From NCBI RefSeq assembly GCF_001265075.1, contig NZ_LFKO01000001.1:16668-80667 (forward strand): DNA of 64,000 nt, written 5' to 3'. Below are positions 8,806-17,067 of the stretch, one piece after another. The DNA is from Salinicoccus sp. YB14-2. Its GTDB lineage: Bacteria > Bacillota > Bacilli > Staphylococcales > Salinicoccaceae. Made by a program: the position numbers and the translations under genes. Each line of letters opens with the position of its first letter. The first letter of the stretch is position 1. The notes below the pieces were generated by a model. That model ran no database searches. It saw only the letters and a list, made by a program, of their open reading frames with translations, and had not been told where the DNA came from.

Positions 8806-10292
8806 CTATATAACCTTAATACTAAGCGCCTTTCTTTTAATAAGAATAAATTCAATTATAGCGATAATAATTAAGGAAATCCCAAACAAAGGGGCTGAGA
8901 CATAAATATATCCAGAAAAAATAATCCGTACGTTAGCTTTCCTGGGGCATCGCGTAAGCCTGTAGTCTTACGCTGATGCTTTCCCCAAGGAGTCTAACGT
9001 ACGGATTTCATCTGTTCTGCATGAAATATAATCTTTTTTAAGGACTTATGTCCCGGCCCCAATAAAGCAAAACAACTATTGCACCCCAGGATAAAGGACG
9101 ATTCGTTCTCTTAGGTACAGCACTTTTAAAGGTTTTGCTGCGTTTAATCATGGAGTAAAAACCAAAGAAAATCGTGCCCAGAAAAGTTAAGCATACCAAT
9201 ATGTTCAATATCTTATTTGGCCACCCGAATAAATGTCCTTCATGCAATGGTATTCCCCATGTGAACCACTTTACAATCAGTCCATAATCTTCAAAATCGA
9301 TTTGACCGAGTTTTTCCCCGGAATATTGATCGAAGTATGCTGTAGTCTCTTCGTAGGGAGACACATCAAGACCAGTAACACCAGAGTTGCTTCCTTTAGA
9401 GACTGTGAAGACCCCCTCTTCGTCTCCTGGATAGATAATAGAGAAGGGATAGCTTACTCCATTTTTCAAAGCAGTATCTTCTATTTCCCCAATTTCCAGC
9501 TGATAAGGTATATCAGTATCAACAGCCGAGCTCCCATGATGTCCAGAATGATCTTCATCCGACGCCGGAGTATCATTACTTCGAGTTGCCCACGGTATTT
9601 CATTGACGTTAGAGTTCGGTGGATTAACGCTTAGTTCTGTGTTGCCCCATTCCGGCACTGTTTCACTCAATTTTGAAATCTGCGAACCCATAACTGCTGA
9701 CCAAGGCAACCCTGTTAATATGAAAATAAATAGTGGAATAGTTATGATTAAACCTAATACGGCATGGATCTTTTGAAATTTTAGCTTCTTAGATTTAGTT
9801 GAAAACAGCTTCTTTTTCACCAACATATAGCAGCCTGAAAGCAACATAAAAATAGTCCAGCATGCTGTAAGTTCTACCAAATAATTAATAAATGTACTCT
9901 CAGTCATTAAAGAGCTGTGAAATGCTCTCATCATATTAGAATATGTATATCGTGCATCTTGACTACCTACAATTTGATTGTTGTCATCTAAAAAGACATA
10001 GGTCTGTCTGATTGCCTGTTTCATCTTCAAGTGTCACACGATTATTGTATTCACCGTCCAATAGACTAACTTTTGAAATGGATAAATCATGATAGCTATG
10101 TTGTATATCTTCTATCCCATCATCTAGCGACTGAAAGGTTCTATCAGTTTGGCCGAAAAATTCATCTTCATACACTACATTTTCAACCTCGTTGTAGAAC
10201 AAATAGCCTATGCCCGAAATAACTAATGTAAGTAATAATGGTGTAATAAAAAAAGCAGCATAAACATGTAACCTTTGAAAAGGATTATACAT
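8806..10292 (-). pseudogene. PepSY-associated membrane protein gene, frameshifted and split by a repeat element
   Basis: Reading from ATG at 10292, the protein starts with a membrane segment (residues about 10-30) and a PepSY-type extracytoplasmic region, then breaks near 10010-10030. There CAGACAGACC holds a 4-nt duplication, and removing one copy rejoins the frames as GNQT-YVFLDD. The second part (to about 9060) has three further membrane segments and a HEGHLFGWPNK motif typical of the PepSY_TM iron-regulated membrane family. Its last native residues LSWGAIVVLLY run straight into the 170-bp element at 8891-9060, which supplies an artificial end. Beyond the element, 8806-8890 still encodes FGISLIIIAIIEFILIKRK in the same strand, the missing last membrane helix, ending in TAG. 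Family function is unproven (often linked to iron or siderophore reduction). The gene is most likely inactive. Confidence 0.85.
8891..9060. repeat. 170-bp palindromic intergenic element (MITE-like)
   Basis: Terminal inverted repeats start GGGGCTGAGACATAA (8891-8905) and end TTATGTCCCGGCCCC (9046-9060). Inside is a second inverted pair AATCCGTACGTTAG (about 8920-8933) and CTAACGTACGGATT (about 8993-9007), and within that a third pair built on GCATCGCGTAAG and CTTACGCTGATGC. The whole would fold as one long interrupted hairpin. Similar GGGACATAA-bounded repeats are scattered in Staphylococcaceae genomes. No reading frame supports a transposase, so it is non-autonomous. It interrupts the PepSY gene. 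Confidence 0.8.
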
Positions 10293-10456
10293 TTAAGACC
10301 TCCTAAAGTTATATTAATTAAAACACTTTCATGTTTATGTTACATTACCTACGCTGATAGAATATATTAGAAAGATACATTTTCGTTACACATTAATGAT
10401 ATATTTTTGTCTTTGTGAATTTACGTTCATTGAACTTCAAATTATTAAATCAAAAA

Positions 10457-10477
10457 ACCACCTGCAGTAAGGTGGTT
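10457..10477 (-). terminator. Intrinsic terminator
   Basis: AACCACC (10457-10463) and GGTGGTT (10471-10477) form a 7-bp stem with an 8-nt loop, followed on the minus strand by TTTTT. It would end transcripts from the small membrane gene to its right. Confidence 0.6.
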
Positions 10478-10603
10478 AAGATTTAAGTTTTTTGAATACA
10501 CATCCTAAAATAACTGGAACTAAAACCATTGATATTGCTATCCAAGTACCCAACTATTGGTAAAAGTTAGGTTTTGATACACATATATGAAATGCACCAC
10601 CTA

Positions 10604-10894
10604 TTATAAATAGATAAGTGAAAAACTTGAAGAATAGAAAAGAGCAGGATGTCGCTTTGATATATGGCAATTACATTCCTTCTTGTTCTCGCAACCACAA
10701 CTGGACAGGTCTAAGTTTGTTAATTTACTAACAGCATTATATGATAAAAATATTAAAAAACCTATTCCGATCATCATTAAAGATAGAAACATTATGAGCT
10801 TTGAAACTGTCAGCTCATTAATACTCATACCAATAAGTCCCAAACCCTGGAAGCCTCCAAAGACGACAAATATTTTTGACAAATTAGTCGGCAA
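10604..10894 (-). CDS. Hypothetical small membrane protein, possibly a degraded gene
   Basis: A 96-codon frame starting with TTG after a weak AAAGTGAT site. Residues about 8-25 and 33-55 are hydrophobic helices, followed by a cysteine-rich CGCENKKECNCH stretch. I do not recognise the family. The C-terminal 20 residues look unlike a normal end. In another frame the same strand continues with FFKFFTYLFIIGGAF and, after a stop, with WIAISMVLVPVILGCVF to about 10480, which suggests a frameshifted remnant of a longer membrane protein. Treat as a hypothetical or decaying gene between the PepSY pseudogene and the tRNA cluster. Confidence 0.4.
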   Translation of the reverse strand: MPTNLSKIFVVFGGFQGLGLIGMSINELTVSKLIMFLSLMMIGIGFLIFLSYNAVSKLTNLDLSSCGCENKKECNCHISKRHPALFYSSSFSLIYL

Positions 10895-10924
10895 TTAATC
10901 ACTTTAGATCCAATGTAAAAATAG

Positions 10925-10970
10925 AAAAACCCTATCATATCAGCATAAACTGCTGATATGATAGGGTTTT
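10925..10970 (-). terminator. Terminator of the tRNA cluster
   Basis: A 20-bp perfect inverted repeat (arms AAAACCCTATCATATCAGCA and its complement, 5-nt loop) flanked by A and T runs. It lies just past tRNA-Ser and could act in both directions. Confidence 0.9.
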
Positions 10971-10984
10971 ATTACGTTAAATAA

Positions 10985-11072
10985 CGGACAGCTAGGGATT
11001 TGAACCCTAGATACGGGGTTACCGTATACACGCGTTCCAGGCGTGCGCCTTAAGCCACTCGGCCAGCTGTCC
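10985..11072 (-). tRNA. tRNA-Ser (anticodon GGA)
   Basis: An 88-nt class II tRNA with acceptor GGACAGC/GCTGTCC, a long variable arm, a T-arm with GGTTCAAATCC and anticodon loop CTGGAAC giving GGA. No CCA is encoded. Last gene of the cluster, just before its terminator. Confidence 0.93.
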
Positions 11073-11110
11073 ACAATAAAAATAGAAGTGCATCGTCTAC
11101 ACTTCTAATA

Positions 11111-11182
11111 TGACCCGTACGGGACTCGAACCCGTGTTACCGCCGTGAAAGGGCGGTGTCTTAACCGCTTGACCAACGGGCC
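11111..11182 (-). tRNA. tRNA-Glu (anticodon TTC)
   Basis: Acceptor GGCCCGT/ACGGGTC (one G-T pair), T-arm GGTTCGAGTCC and anticodon loop CTTTCAC giving TTC. CCA is not encoded. Confidence 0.93.
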
Positions 11183-11187
11183 AGAAG

Positions 11188-11259
11188 CTCCACAGGTAGG
11201 ATTCGAACCTACGACCGATCGGTTAACAGCCGATAGCTCTACCACTGAGCTACTGTGGA
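11188..11259 (-). tRNA. tRNA-Asn (anticodon GTT)
   Basis: Acceptor TCCACAG/CTGTGGA, D-arm GCTCAGTGGTAGAGC and anticodon loop CTGTTAA giving GTT. The body is identical to the second tRNA-Asn at 23284, but CCA is not encoded in this copy. Confidence 0.94.
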
Positions 11260-11271
11260 ATAATAAGTAAA

Positions 11272-11342
11272 AGCGGGTGATCGGGATCGAACCGACAACA
11301 TCAGCTTGGAAGGCTGAGGTTATGCCATTTAACTACACCCGC
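11272..11342 (-). tRNA. tRNA-Gly (anticodon TCC)
   Basis: Acceptor GCGGGTG/CACCCGC, anticodon loop CTTCCAA giving TCC, and T-arm GGTTCGATCC. CCA is not encoded. Confidence 0.93.
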
Positions 11343-11363
11343 ATCGGTTATTTAAAATATAAG

Positions 11364-11437
11364 GGCGGCTGATGGGGTTCGAACCCACGCATGCCGGAAC
11401 CACAATCCGGTGTGTTGACCACTTCACCACAACCGCC
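11364..11437 (-). tRNA. tRNA-His (anticodon GTG)
   Basis: Acceptor GCGGTTG/CAGCCGC with the histidine-specific extra G at the 5' end opposite a C discriminator. The anticodon loop TTGTGGT gives GTG. Confidence 0.93.
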
Positions 11438-11455
11438 ATAATAGAAGGTGCTAAA

Positions 11456-11528
11456 TGGTCCAGGACGGAATCGAACCGCCGACACAAGGATTTTCAATCC
11501 TTTGCTCTACCGACTGAGCTACTGGACC
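11456..11528 (-). tRNA. tRNA-Phe (anticodon GAA)
   Basis: Acceptor GGTCCAG/CTGGACC, D-arm GCTCAGTCGGTAGAGC, anticodon loop TTGAAAA giving GAA, and discriminator A. CCA is not encoded. Confidence 0.93.
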
Positions 11529-11549
11529 TGCATATGTAATTACAATTAA

Positions 11550-11625
11550 TGGCGGTCCCGACGGGAATTGAACCCGCGATCTCCTGCGTGACAGGCAGGC
11601 ATGTTAACCGCTACACCACGGGACC
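11550..11625 (-). tRNA. tRNA-Asp (anticodon GTC)
   Basis: Acceptor GGTCCCG/CGGGACC, discriminator G, encoded CCA, and anticodon loop CTGTCAC giving GTC. Among the eight genes of the cluster this one shows a genomic CCA. Confidence 0.93.
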
Positions 11626-11641
11626 ACTTTAAATAAAAAAA

Positions 11642-11715
<74 letters not shown>

Positions 11716-11751
11716 GTAATATTATTAGAGCGCTTTTAACGCCTGAATATT

Positions 11752-11780
11752 ATATTATACTTTTTCCATGATGTTTTCAA
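11752..11780 (-). promoter_or_regulatory. Promoter of the tRNA cluster
   Basis: On the minus strand, TTGAAA (11775-11780) is followed by TATAAT (11754-11759, spacer 15) or by TAATAT (11752-11757, spacer 17). Both lie about 40 nt upstream of tRNA-fMet, and no other promoter is seen between the tRNA genes. Confidence 0.6.
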
Positions 11781-11896
11781 GTATTATTTACTATATTTTA
11801 ATGTCAAATTTACACTTTCTTAATTAATGGTATCAATCATTACCCTATTACCTTATTGAGTATTGCATATATATAAGAAATTTAAGGAGGCTTTCA

Positions 11897-13429
11897 ATGG
11901 ATAAGGAACCTGATGTGAAAATGTCTTTTTGGAGAGATTCCGTAGAACTTCCGCAATTTACAAAGCTGGATGAAGATATCGATACCGAAGTTGTTGTCGT
12001 CGGTGCCGGAATTGTCGGCATTATGAATGCCTACCAGCTGGTACTTAAAGGGTATGATGTCACACTGATAGAAGGGGACGAAATTTTAAGCGGCACGACT
12101 AAAAATACCACTGCAAGAATTACAGCACAGCAGGGAGCACTTTACGGCCAGTTATCAAAACAGATGGGTGAGGAGAAAGCCCGCCACTACTACGATTCAC
12201 AAATGGAGGCAATTAATGAGATAGAACGTCTCGTTGCCAAACATGAAATCGACTGTGATTTTAAACGTCTGAACAGCGTCATATATGCTGTATATGAAGA
12301 TTCCATAAAAGATCTGGAGAAAGAGGCAGATGTCTATAAATCGCTCGGCATTGACGGATACCTTTCAAAAGGTGAACTTAAACTGCCTTTTGGAACAGTG
12401 GCTGAACTGGTCATGAAAAATCAGGCTGAATTTCATCCTCTGAAATTTTTAAAAGGCATATTAGGAATTGCCACTGACAGCGGTGTGAAAGTTTATGAGC
12501 ATACACGTGCCAAATCGGTTGAAGATGACACTTTATTCACTGCGGACGGCAACAAAATCAATTTTAAAAATTTGGTTATCGCCACTCATTTCCCGTTTCT
12601 CGATTTGGAAGGTTTTTATTTCAACAGCTTTAAAATCAGTTATGGATATGGATTGGTCGTCACTTCCACCACTCCGCCGCCGGACGATGTATCGCTCAGC
12701 GGCCATGACGGCGCCGGCCTGTCCATCAGAAATATCGTCAACCCGGATAGATCAGCGGCAACTGTATTGTTTGGCGGCCTGGGTCATATGTCGTATGAAG
12801 ATAAAGACATGAACAGACAGATTGAGACGCTGAAACTCTATGCAGATCAGAAAACGATAAATGAAGATGTCCTTTATTCCTACCGTGCACAAGACCTGAT
12901 GACCGCAGATTCCCTGCCTTTCATCGGCAAGTTCGACAAGCAGCATGATAACCGCTTTGTTGCCACAGGATTCAATAAATTCGGCATGACAAACGGTGTG
13001 CTTTCTTCAATGGTCATCAGGGACTTGATTACTGGGAATGATAATGATTATAAAGGCCTGCTTGATCCTCACCGTAAAAAATCGACATTCCAGCAGTTGA
13101 AACAACAGATCACCAACCCGCTTCATGTGATTGAATCTGAAACGAAACACATGACCGAGTCACACACTGACATAGATAACCTTGAAATCGACAGCGGACA
13201 AGGTACTGTCGCGAGTGACGGTGTGGGCAAAAAAGGTGTGTATCGTGATGACGACGACTACTATGTCGTTTCCAACAGATGCACCCATATGGGGTGCAGC
13301 CTGGGATGGAACGGGGAAGATAAGACATGGGACTGCCCATGCCACGGTTCAAGATTCAACTACGACGGCAAAGTGATCGAGGGACCGGCAGTGGATGATC
13401 TGGATGTGGAAATCAAAAGTTTTGAATAA
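11897..13429 (+). CDS. FAD-dependent oxidoreductase with C-terminal Rieske domain
   Basis: 510-aa fusion protein. Residues about 30-400 form a D-amino-acid oxidase-type FAD domain: dinucleotide motif VVVGAGIVG around residues 33-41, and a late FVATGFNKFGMTNG that is typical of the fold's second FAD contact. Residues about 440-510 form a Rieske [2Fe-2S] domain with C462-T-H464 and C480-P-C-H483, plus the disulfide pair Cys467/Cys482. The family occurs in Bacillales as a single polypeptide, and the physiological substrate is not known. The ATG at 11897 has AAGGAGG 8 nt upstream. It is monocistronic, diverges from the tRNA cluster and ends before a terminator. It depends on iron-sulfur and flavin cofactors. 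Confidence 0.88.
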   Translation: MDKEPDVKMSFWRDSVELPQFTKLDEDIDTEVVVVGAGIVGIMNAYQLVLKGYDVTLIEGDEILSGTTKNTTARITAQQGALYGQLSKQMGEEKARHYYDSQMEAINEIERLVAKHEIDCDFKRLNSVIYAVYEDSIKDLEKEADVYKSLGIDGYLSKGELKLPFGTVAELVMKNQAEFHPLKFLKGILGIATDSGVKVYEHTRAKSVEDDTLFTADGNKINFKNLVIATHFPFLDLEGFYFNSFKISYGYGLVVTSTTPPPDDVSLSGHDGAGLSIRNIVNPDRSAATVLFGGLGHMSYEDKDMNRQIETLKLYADQKTINEDVLYSYRAQDLMTADSLPFIGKFDKQHDNRFVATGFNKFGMTNGVLSSMVIRDLITGNDNDYKGLLDPHRKKSTFQQLKQQITNPLHVIESETKHMTESHTDIDNLEIDSGQGTVASDGVGKKGVYRDDDDYYVVSNRCTHMGCSLGWNGEDKTWDCPCHGSRFNYDGKVIEGPAVDDLDVEIKSFE

Positions 13430-13540
13430 TGGGTAAGTGACATTTTAAGACGCATACAGGGAACCTTCATTTATACAACTTAATATTTAAGGTTCTACTC
13501 CCTAGCTGTCCGTTTTAACTTAACGTTGATATTTTCTCTA

Positions 13541-13580
13541 ACACTACTTCTTTTCAATAATTATAAGAAGTAGTGTTTTT
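13541..13580 (+). terminator. Intrinsic terminator after the Rieske oxidoreductase gene
   Basis: Stem ACACTACTTCTT / AAGAAGTAGTGT (12 bp) followed by TTTTT. Confidence 0.8.
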
Positions 13581-13714
13581 AATTCGAAGACAACATATTA
13601 TAAACAGTGTTTATATATTCAGAAAACATATTTCAATAAGAGTTTAAATGTATTATACTGGAATTAGAAGTAAAAATTTATATACATAGATAAAATTGAA
13701 AGGGGCACATTTAT

Positions 13715-14500
13715 TTGTCAGCAGAAGAGAGAAGACAATTAGACGAAGAAAAACGGAGATTAGAACAAGAGAGACGAGATTTTGAAGCGCAAAAACAAAA
13801 CTCAGGTAAGAAAAAGAAAGGCGGATGCCTCAAGTGGGTGTTGATAATCTTCGGTGTACTGATATTATTCGGTGCTTGCACAGCTATGTTTACTGATGAT
13901 GAGTCCACAGATACGACCGATGAAACAACCGATGAAGAATCCGTAGAGGAAGAGTCAACAGAAACTACAGATAGTAATGATGAAGAAAACGTAGAAGAAG
14001 CAGCGAGTGAAGATATAGAAACAGATAGTGGAGAACAAGAAGTATCTTCGTCAGAAGATGAGGAAGTAGTTGAAGAAGAAGAAGCTGATGAAATATCAGG
14101 TGTAAATGAACCGATGGAGGTAGACAATGTCGAATTCACTGTTAATGAATGGTATCAGACAGACAGTGTAAGTTCAGAATTTACGACATCTGAAGCAAAT
14201 GATACTTATATTGTTATGGAGGTTTCAGTTGTCAATAATCAAAATGAAGCTATAACCACTGATAGCAACTTCTTCAAGATCATCGAGGGTGAAAGAGTTT
14301 TTGAACCAGATTCTACTGCTTCTAGATATTCAAATGAAGACAGTATGGGTTTATTTTTAGAAGAAATTAATCCCGGGTCATCCCGTACGGCAAATATAGT
14401 TTTTGATGTTACTCAAGATGTCGTTGATAGTGACGAAAAACAGTTACAAGTCCAGTCGGGATTCTGGGGCACACAAACTGGAATCATCAACCTGCAATAA
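13715..14500 (+). CDS. Membrane-anchored DUF4352-type protein
   Basis: 261 aa starting at TTG, with AAAGGGG about 9-10 nt upstream. Residues 1-30 are a charged EER/EKRRLEQERRD helix (likely coiled coil, cytoplasmic). They are followed by GGCLKW and one membrane helix (WVLIIFGVLILFGACTAMF). Then comes an acidic Asp/Glu/Ser/Thr linker of about 90 residues, then a beta-rich C-terminal domain with VNEWYQTDSV and YIVMEVSVVNNQNEAI, which resembles the telokin-like DUF4352 fold common in Firmicutes surface proteins. The C-terminal domain is predicted outside the membrane. Function unknown. It stands alone with its own terminator. Confidence 0.75.
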   Translation: MSAEERRQLDEEKRRLEQERRDFEAQKQNSGKKKKGGCLKWVLIIFGVLILFGACTAMFTDDESTDTTDETTDEESVEEESTETTDSNDEENVEEAASEDIETDSGEQEVSSSEDEEVVEEEEADEISGVNEPMEVDNVEFTVNEWYQTDSVSSEFTTSEANDTYIVMEVSVVNNQNEAITTDSNFFKIIEGERVFEPDSTASRYSNEDSMGLFLEEINPGSSRTANIVFDVTQDVVDSDEKQLQVQSGFWGTQTGIINLQ

Positions 14501-14508
14501 TCTCAGTA

Positions 14509-14537
14509 AGTCCAATCTTAGATGATTGGGCTTTTTT
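14509..14537 (+). terminator. Intrinsic terminator
   Basis: AGTCCAATC / GATTGGGCT stem with a 6-nt loop followed by TTTTTT, just past the DUF4352-type gene. Confidence 0.8.
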
Positions 14538-14657
14538 ATTATCTGTAATTCATTTGTAATTTTAAACTGTTTTTAATCCACTCATTTTTTGGTATAATAC
14601 ATATGTTATTTTACAGGCTGATATAAATGTATACAGCTATTGAGAGGATTGTATTTT

Positions 14658-15632
14658 ATGAAAGATAATTTTTGGCAGAATCTGCCCCGCCCGTTCTTCG
14701 TCCTGGCACCAATGGAAGATGTGACGGATGTCGTTTTCCGTCATGTCGTGGCCGATGCTGCAGCACCGGATGTTTATTTTACAGAGTTTACGAACTCCGA
14801 AAGCTACTGCCACCCGGATGGCAAAGACAGTGTCCGCGGGCGTTTGACCTTTACAGAAGATGAACAGCCGATTGTGGCGCATATATGGGGAGACAACCCC
14901 GATCATTTCCGCGAGATGAGTATCGGCATGGCCGAAGCGGGATTCAAAGGGCTCGACATCAACATGGGCTGCCCTGTGCCCAATGTGGTCAGAAATGGCA
15001 AAGGCTGCGGTCTGATCGGCCGCCCTGAAGCTGCAGCGGAACTCATCCAGGCCGCAAAAGCGGGCGGTCTGCCGGTCAGCGTTAAAACAAGGCTCGGGCT
15101 GTATAAAGTGGATGAATGGCACGAATGGCTGAAGCACATTCTGGAATGTAATATTGCAAATCTTTCCATTCATTTAAGAACTAAAAAAGAAATGAGCAAA
15201 GTCGATGCCCACTGGGAACTGATTCCGGAAATAAAAAAGCTCCGTGATGAAATTGCGCCGGATACGCTGCTTACGATTAATGGTGATATCCCGGACAGGG
15301 CAACCGGATTGGAACTTGTCCGAAAATACGGCATTGACGGTGTCATGATCGGACGCGGTATTTTTAAAAATCCATATGCGTTCGAAACCGATCCGAAAGA
15401 GCACACGCCGGAGGAACTGTTGGATTTGCTGAAACGCCATCTTGATCTTCATGACCAATACAATGAAATGGAAGAGCGTAAATACACACCACTGCACCGC
15501 TTCTTTAAAATATATGTCAAAGGATTCAGAGGTGCAGGTGAACTGAGGAACCAGCTGATGAATACGAAATCGACGGATGAAGCAAGGGAATTGATCAACA
15601 CATACGCACCTGAAATTGCAGCTGTCAAATAA
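14658..15632 (+). CDS. dus: tRNA-dihydrouridine synthase
   Basis: FMN-dependent TIM-barrel enzyme of 324 aa that reduces uridine to dihydrouridine in the tRNA D-loop. APMEDVTD near the N-terminus, the catalytic cysteine motif NMGCP and SVKTRLG with [15 protein letters not shown] (flavin phosphate binding) are all present. ATG 14658 follows AGAGG. A TTG six codons upstream is less well placed. The closest E. coli-type subfamily cannot be fixed from motifs alone. It is followed after 18 nt by the DUF1697 gene, so the two are probably co-transcribed. Confidence 0.92.
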   Translation: MKDNFWQNLPRPFFVLAPMEDVTDVVFRHVVADAAAPDVYFTEFTNSESYCHPDGKDSVRGRLTFTEDEQPIVAHIWGDNPDHFREMSIGMAEAGFKGLDINMGCPVPNVVRNGKGCGLIGRPEAAAELIQAAKAGGLPVSVKTRLGLYKVDEWHEWLKHILECNIANLSIHLRTKKEMSKVDAHWELIPEIKKLRDEIAPDTLLTINGDIPDRATGLELVRKYGIDGVMIGRGIFKNPYAFETDPKEHTPEELLDLLKRHLDLHDQYNEMEERKYTPLHRFFKIYVKGFRGAGELRNQLMNTKSTDEARELINTYAPEIAAVK

Positions 15633-15650
15633 AACTCAGGAGTGATGGCT

Positions 15651-16193
15651 ATGAAGTATGTTGCACTGCTAAGAGGCATCAACATCGGCGGCAGAAACAA
15701 AATCGATATGAAAATGCTGAAAGAAACGTTTGAAAATGCCGGCATGATTGATGTCGTGACCTATATCAATTCAGGCAATATCATTTTTACAAATGACGAT
15801 ATGACCAAAGCGGACTTGGCCATCGCGCTTGAAGCAGCCATATTTGAGAGCTTTGGATTGGAAATTAAAGTGCTGATCAGAAGTTCAACAGAAATTGACA
15901 ACATCATGGAACACCTGCCCGATCACTGGATGAATGACAAAAGCATGAAAAGCGATGTTTTATTCCTGTGGGAAGATATTGATGATGAAGCCATACTTGA
16001 AAGCTTGAAAATACGTCCGGAAATCGACACCATCATTTACCGGCCCGGCGTCATACTCTCTTCTGTAGACAGAGATAATGTTGAAAAAAGTGCAATCACA
16101 AAGATTGTCGGTAAAAGCATGTATAAGCATATGACCATAAGAAATGTTAACACTTTCCGTAAGATTTACAATCTGATGCAGGAAGAAAAATAA
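15651..16193 (+). CDS. DUF1697 domain protein
   Basis: 180-aa protein with the family's opening MKYVALLRGINIGGRNKIDM and the internal VVTYINSGNIIF and KSAITKIVGK segments. Homologues are widespread in Firmicutes and uncharacterised. The start at 15651 is chosen because AGGAG lies 8 nt upstream; two in-frame starts just before it overlap that site. It shares a bidirectional terminator with the convergent MerR gene. Confidence 0.85.
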   Translation: MKYVALLRGINIGGRNKIDMKMLKETFENAGMIDVVTYINSGNIIFTNDDMTKADLAIALEAAIFESFGLEIKVLIRSSTEIDNIMEHLPDHWMNDKSMKSDVLFLWEDIDDEAILESLKIRPEIDTIIYRPGVILSSVDRDNVEKSAITKIVGKSMYKHMTIRNVNTFRKIYNLMQEEK

Positions 16194-16212
16194 TCCCCGT
16201 TCGGGGATTATT
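16189..16212. terminator. Bidirectional terminator
   Basis: AATAATCCCCG-TT-CGGGGATTATT: an 11-bp perfect stem overlapping the ends of both convergent genes (DUF1697 and the MerR regulator). Confidence 0.8.
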
Positions 16213-16936
16213 TATTTTGTTCATAATAAGCTGTCATCGCCTGTCTCATAAACTCAGCAAGACCAGTACCGAACTTATCGATATTCTTTTTAAATCTTTC
16301 GTCCTCGACATACATATCTCCGAGGCTTTTAAAAGCTTCCAATGAGTAGTCCCCTATTTCATTCAGAAAAACAAACCACTTGTGAATTTCCTTTTGCGCT
16401 TCTTCACTTGAAGGATCAATATGTCTGATATTAGCGAGATCATTATATATTTCATCAAACCTTCTTTTAACTTCTTCAGCATCCATCTCTTTAAGTTTTC
16501 TATTGGAGTTATCGACGGCGGCATCGCCCCACCGTTCTCTCGCTTCCTGTTCATACGGATTATTGCTGAAATCCAGCCCTTTGAATTTGTCTTTATCTGT
16601 CATTTCAATCTCTCCATTCATTTCCTTAAGTGTTAGATCAATTGTATTTATCATTGTTGAAAGCTGACTTCTTTCTTCAAGCAGCATTTTCTTTTGCATC
16701 AGAAGCGCCTCTTCCTGATTATAGTCAGGATCATTAATGATTTTCTTTATATTCGAAAGTTTAAACCCAAGCTTCTTAAAAAATAAAATCTGCTGTAATT
16801 TCGATAAATCTTCAGCCGTGTATACCCGGTACTCATTATCCTTTGTTCTTTCCGGGCTGATCAGACCGATTTCATCATAATGATGAAGGGTTCTCACACT
16901 GATTCCGATCAGATCAGCCACTTTTTTAGTTTTCAT
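16208..16936 (-). CDS. MerR-family regulator with TipAS domain
   Basis: 242 aa. The N-terminal 70 residues form a MerR winged helix (VADLIGISVRTLHHYDEIGLI, EYRVYTAEDL). Residues about 75-110 form the coiled-coil dimerisation helix. The C-terminal part (from about residue 120, with NPYEQEARERWG and a YYEQNK end) matches the TipAS antibiotic-recognition fold of TipA/Mta-type activators. Such proteins activate efflux or their own promoter when a drug binds. The ATG follows GAGGAGG. Its own promoter has the 19-bp spacer expected of MerR-type control (separate entry), so autoregulation is likely. No efflux gene is adjacent; the divergent neighbour is a thermonuclease. Confidence 0.9.
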   Translation of the reverse strand: MKTKKVADLIGISVRTLHHYDEIGLISPERTKDNEYRVYTAEDLSKLQQILFFKKLGFKLSNIKKIINDPDYNQEEALLMQKKMLLEERSQLSTMINTIDLTLKEMNGEIEMTDKDKFKGLDFSNNPYEQEARERWGDAAVDNSNRKLKEMDAEEVKRRFDEIYNDLANIRHIDPSSEEAQKEIHKWFVFLNEIGDYSLEAFKSLGDMYVEDERFKKNIDKFGTGLAEFMRQAMTAYYEQNK

Positions 16937-16957
16937 GTTCTTGCCTCCTCACTTAAT

Positions 16958-16988
16958 AAGTTAAACTATTACGCTGCGTTATGGTCAA
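16958..16988 (-). promoter_or_regulatory. MerR-type promoter with 19-bp spacer and dyad
   Basis: On the minus strand, TTGACC (16983-16988) and TAACTT (16958-16963) are separated by 19 bp, longer than the usual 17. The spacer contains a near-perfect dyad, ATTACGC-T-GCGTTAT on the plus strand at 16968-16982. This is the classic architecture that MerR proteins untwist, and it lies directly before the TipAS-type regulator. Confidence 0.75.
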
Positions 16989-17067
16989 TATATCATGTGA
17001 AATAATTCAAAGTTATATTATAATGATTAAGATTAAGATTAAAATTTTAGAGGATGTCTATTATATT

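Noticed and set aside
8696-8905. 69-codon plus-strand gene
   Set aside because: It starts inside a terminator hairpin and ends in the palindromic element. The opposite strand encodes the recognisable lost tail of the PepSY protein.
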